Positions 63,020 to 64,000 of a stretch of DNA of 64,000 bases are shown here, in pieces. The notes under the pieces are model-generated. The model made no database searches, was not told where the DNA came from, and saw only the letters and a program-made list of their open reading frames with translations. The stretch spans positions 301,928 to 365,927 of the forward strand of contig NZ_BMJA01000005.1 of NCBI RefSeq assembly GCF_014642835.1, read 5' to 3'. The number at the start of each line of letters is the position of its first letter. Within the stretch, counting starts at the first letter, position 1. This DNA comes from Dyella nitratireducens. Lineage in GTDB: Bacteria; Pseudomonadota; Gammaproteobacteria; Xanthomonadales; Rhodanobacteraceae. The translations under genes and the position numbers were made by a program.

Positions 63020-63706
63020 TTACCGGCGCATACGGCGCATGATTGCATTGCGGGACAACAACGCAAACAACACGCCGAACAGAAAGCCTGCCAAGTGCGT
63101 CCACCATGCGTACCCACCGTAACTGGGACCACCCACGTAGCTGAAAAGCAACTGCAGCAGCGCCCAGATGCCGATCAATAGAAATGCCGGTACACGAACG
63201 AATTCCAGATAGAAACCAAGGGGAAGAACCAGTCCCAAGCGTGCACGTGGAAATAGTGAAACGTAGGCACCCAGTACTGCCGACACCGCGCCGCTGCAGC
63301 CGATAATCGGTCGGACTTCTCCGGCGAGCGAGACAGCACCAGCAAAATTGGCGACGACACCGCCAAGCAAAAATAGAATCAGAAAGCGAATCGACCCCAG
63401 GGTGCGCTCCGCCGGGATACCGAAAATCATGAGGAATAGCAGGTTGCTGAGGAGATGCAACCACGCGACATGGATGAACAGTGCAGTCACCAGTCGTAGT
63501 AACGCAGGGTCACGCAATTGCTGCCAGATCGGCTGATGAGCGTCGAACACGTTCGCCGGAACAGTGCCCCACTCCAACAGGAATGTGATACGCCGTGGCG
63601 GAGACATCAAAGCCAATGCTACGAAGGTCACCACGCAAATGAAAATCAGCAGCATGGCTGCCCAATGTAGGCGTGGCTGGCGTCGGGTTTCGACATTCAC
63701 AAACAC
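63020..63706 (-). CDS. Rhomboid-family intramembrane serine protease
   Basis: 228 residues with about six membrane segments. The catalytic serine is Ser138 in GCSGAVSAVLGAY and the histidine is His204 in WWTHLAGFLFG; HLLSNLLFL carries the conserved Asn of helix 2. Start: GTG at 63704-63706, six bases after GAGGAG; a GTG at 63727 lies upstream of that ribosome site. Rhomboids cleave membrane proteins within the bilayer; targets are unknown here. It is first in the unit with DUF1820. Confidence 0.9.
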   Translation of the reverse strand: MFVNVETRRQPRLHWAAMLLIFICVVTFVALALMSPPRRITFLLEWGTVPANVFDAHQPIWQQLRDPALLRLVTALFIHVAWLHLLSNLLFLMIFGIPAERTLGSIRFLILFLLGGVVANFAGAVSLAGEVRPIIGCSGAVSAVLGAYVSLFPRARLGLVLPLGFYLEFVRVPAFLLIGIWALLQLLFSYVGGPSYGGYAWWTHLAGFLFGVLFALLSRNAIMRRMRR

Positions 63707-63908
63707 AGCGTTCTCCTCGACGAGCACACTGGTCGAGCGATCCGGGTATACATCTTAGGTGATAACCCCTGCGTTCTAGCGACGTAAGCCGGCGCCTTGG
63801 CATTTGCCAGGTTGGCCTCTTATCGCGCCTGCAGTCTCACGCAGGGGCCAGGCTGCGTGGCATCGCATCGATGCTGCCCGCCTCGCGTCAAGCCGGCCTA
63901 AAGCAAAA

Positions 63909-63935
63909 CGCCTTCCCCAACGGGAAGGCGTTTTT
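63909..63935. terminator. rRNA-operon intrinsic terminator
   Basis: CGCCTTCCC (63909-63917)/GGGAAGGCG (63922-63930) with A4 on the left and T5 on the right. Read on the minus strand, it follows the 5S rRNA 3' end by about 14 bases. Confidence 0.88.
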
Positions 63936-63943
63936 AGGATAAA

Positions 63944-64000
63944 GCCCCTGGCGGTGACCTACTCTTGCATGGAAGTCCACACTACCATCGGCGCAGCTGC
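63944..64000 (-). rRNA. rrf: 5S rRNA, 3' end only
   Basis: On the complement, GCGCCGATGGTAGTGTGG, then a short hairpin, GCAAGAGTAGGTCACCGCC and AGGGGC match the 3' half of gammaproteobacterial 5S rRNA. The gene runs off the right edge, so the operon is transcribed from outside the window towards it. Confidence 0.92.

Overview
The window looks like chromosomal DNA of a high-GC gammaproteobacterium of the order Xanthomonadales, most likely Rhodanobacteraceae (Dyella, Rhodanobacter, Luteibacter or a relative). This rests on the gene families (DUF1820, RdgC, split glyQ/glyS, a TreF-type trehalase, a bioB-bioF-bioH-bioC cluster), on GTAG-headed REP doublets, and on the 3' end of a 5S rRNA gene at the right edge. 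It is an inference from gene content, not a database match. Almost everything is core metabolism. The only mobile DNA is one decayed IS30-family element. I see no prophage, CRISPR array, tRNA gene or defence island.

Layout. 1-6.5 kb: a cut EamA exporter divergent from an AsnC/Lrp regulator, then proline iminopeptidase, a glutathione transferase, an M1 aminopeptidase, a membrane-anchored alpha/beta hydrolase and a GFA-type zinc protein. 6.5-13.4 kb (minus strand): cytoplasmic trehalase, an ICMT-like methyltransferase, a YciI protein, a YgjP-type metallopeptidase, rdgC, an aromatic/aspartate aminotransferase and ttcA. 13.5-15.2 kb: a DUF465 protein, a GNAT acetyltransferase and an SDR.

15.5-28.4 kb: the centrepiece, one long operon leuA-ilvE-leuC-leuD-leuB-ilvD-ilvC-(small VOC gene)-ilvG-ilvM-ilvA. 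It encodes every enzyme needed to make leucine, isoleucine and valine from pyruvate and threonine. Six junctions are 4-base ATGA overlaps. A promoter with a perfect TTGACA precedes a leader peptide very rich in Leu/Ile/Val codons, followed by mutually exclusive antiterminator and terminator hairpins: a textbook attenuator.

28.4-39.8 kb: a FosX-like VOC protein, ubiA, a periplasmic histidine acid phosphatase, the IS30 remnant, comF, and a biotin cluster bioB-bioF-trhO-bioH-bioC headed by a near-canonical BirA operator. After it come an LptA-like protein and tag.

39.8-50 kb: an unusual pair (ACT/V4R-like sensor and heme-oxygenase-like putative metal oxidase), a PLP ammonia-lyase with an aldose epimerase, pepN, a 61-residue coiled-coil protein, a hairpin-dense 545-bp gap that contains a candidate sigma-54-driven small RNA on the minus strand, mnmG and a GYF/RDD membrane protein. 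50-64 kb: tex, a GDSL autotransporter esterase, a YbaY-type lipoprotein, an XRE regulator, glyS/glyQ, a lone GspE-like ATPase, a class-I glutamine amidotransferase, DUF1820, a rhomboid protease, and an rRNA-operon terminator with the 5S 3' end.
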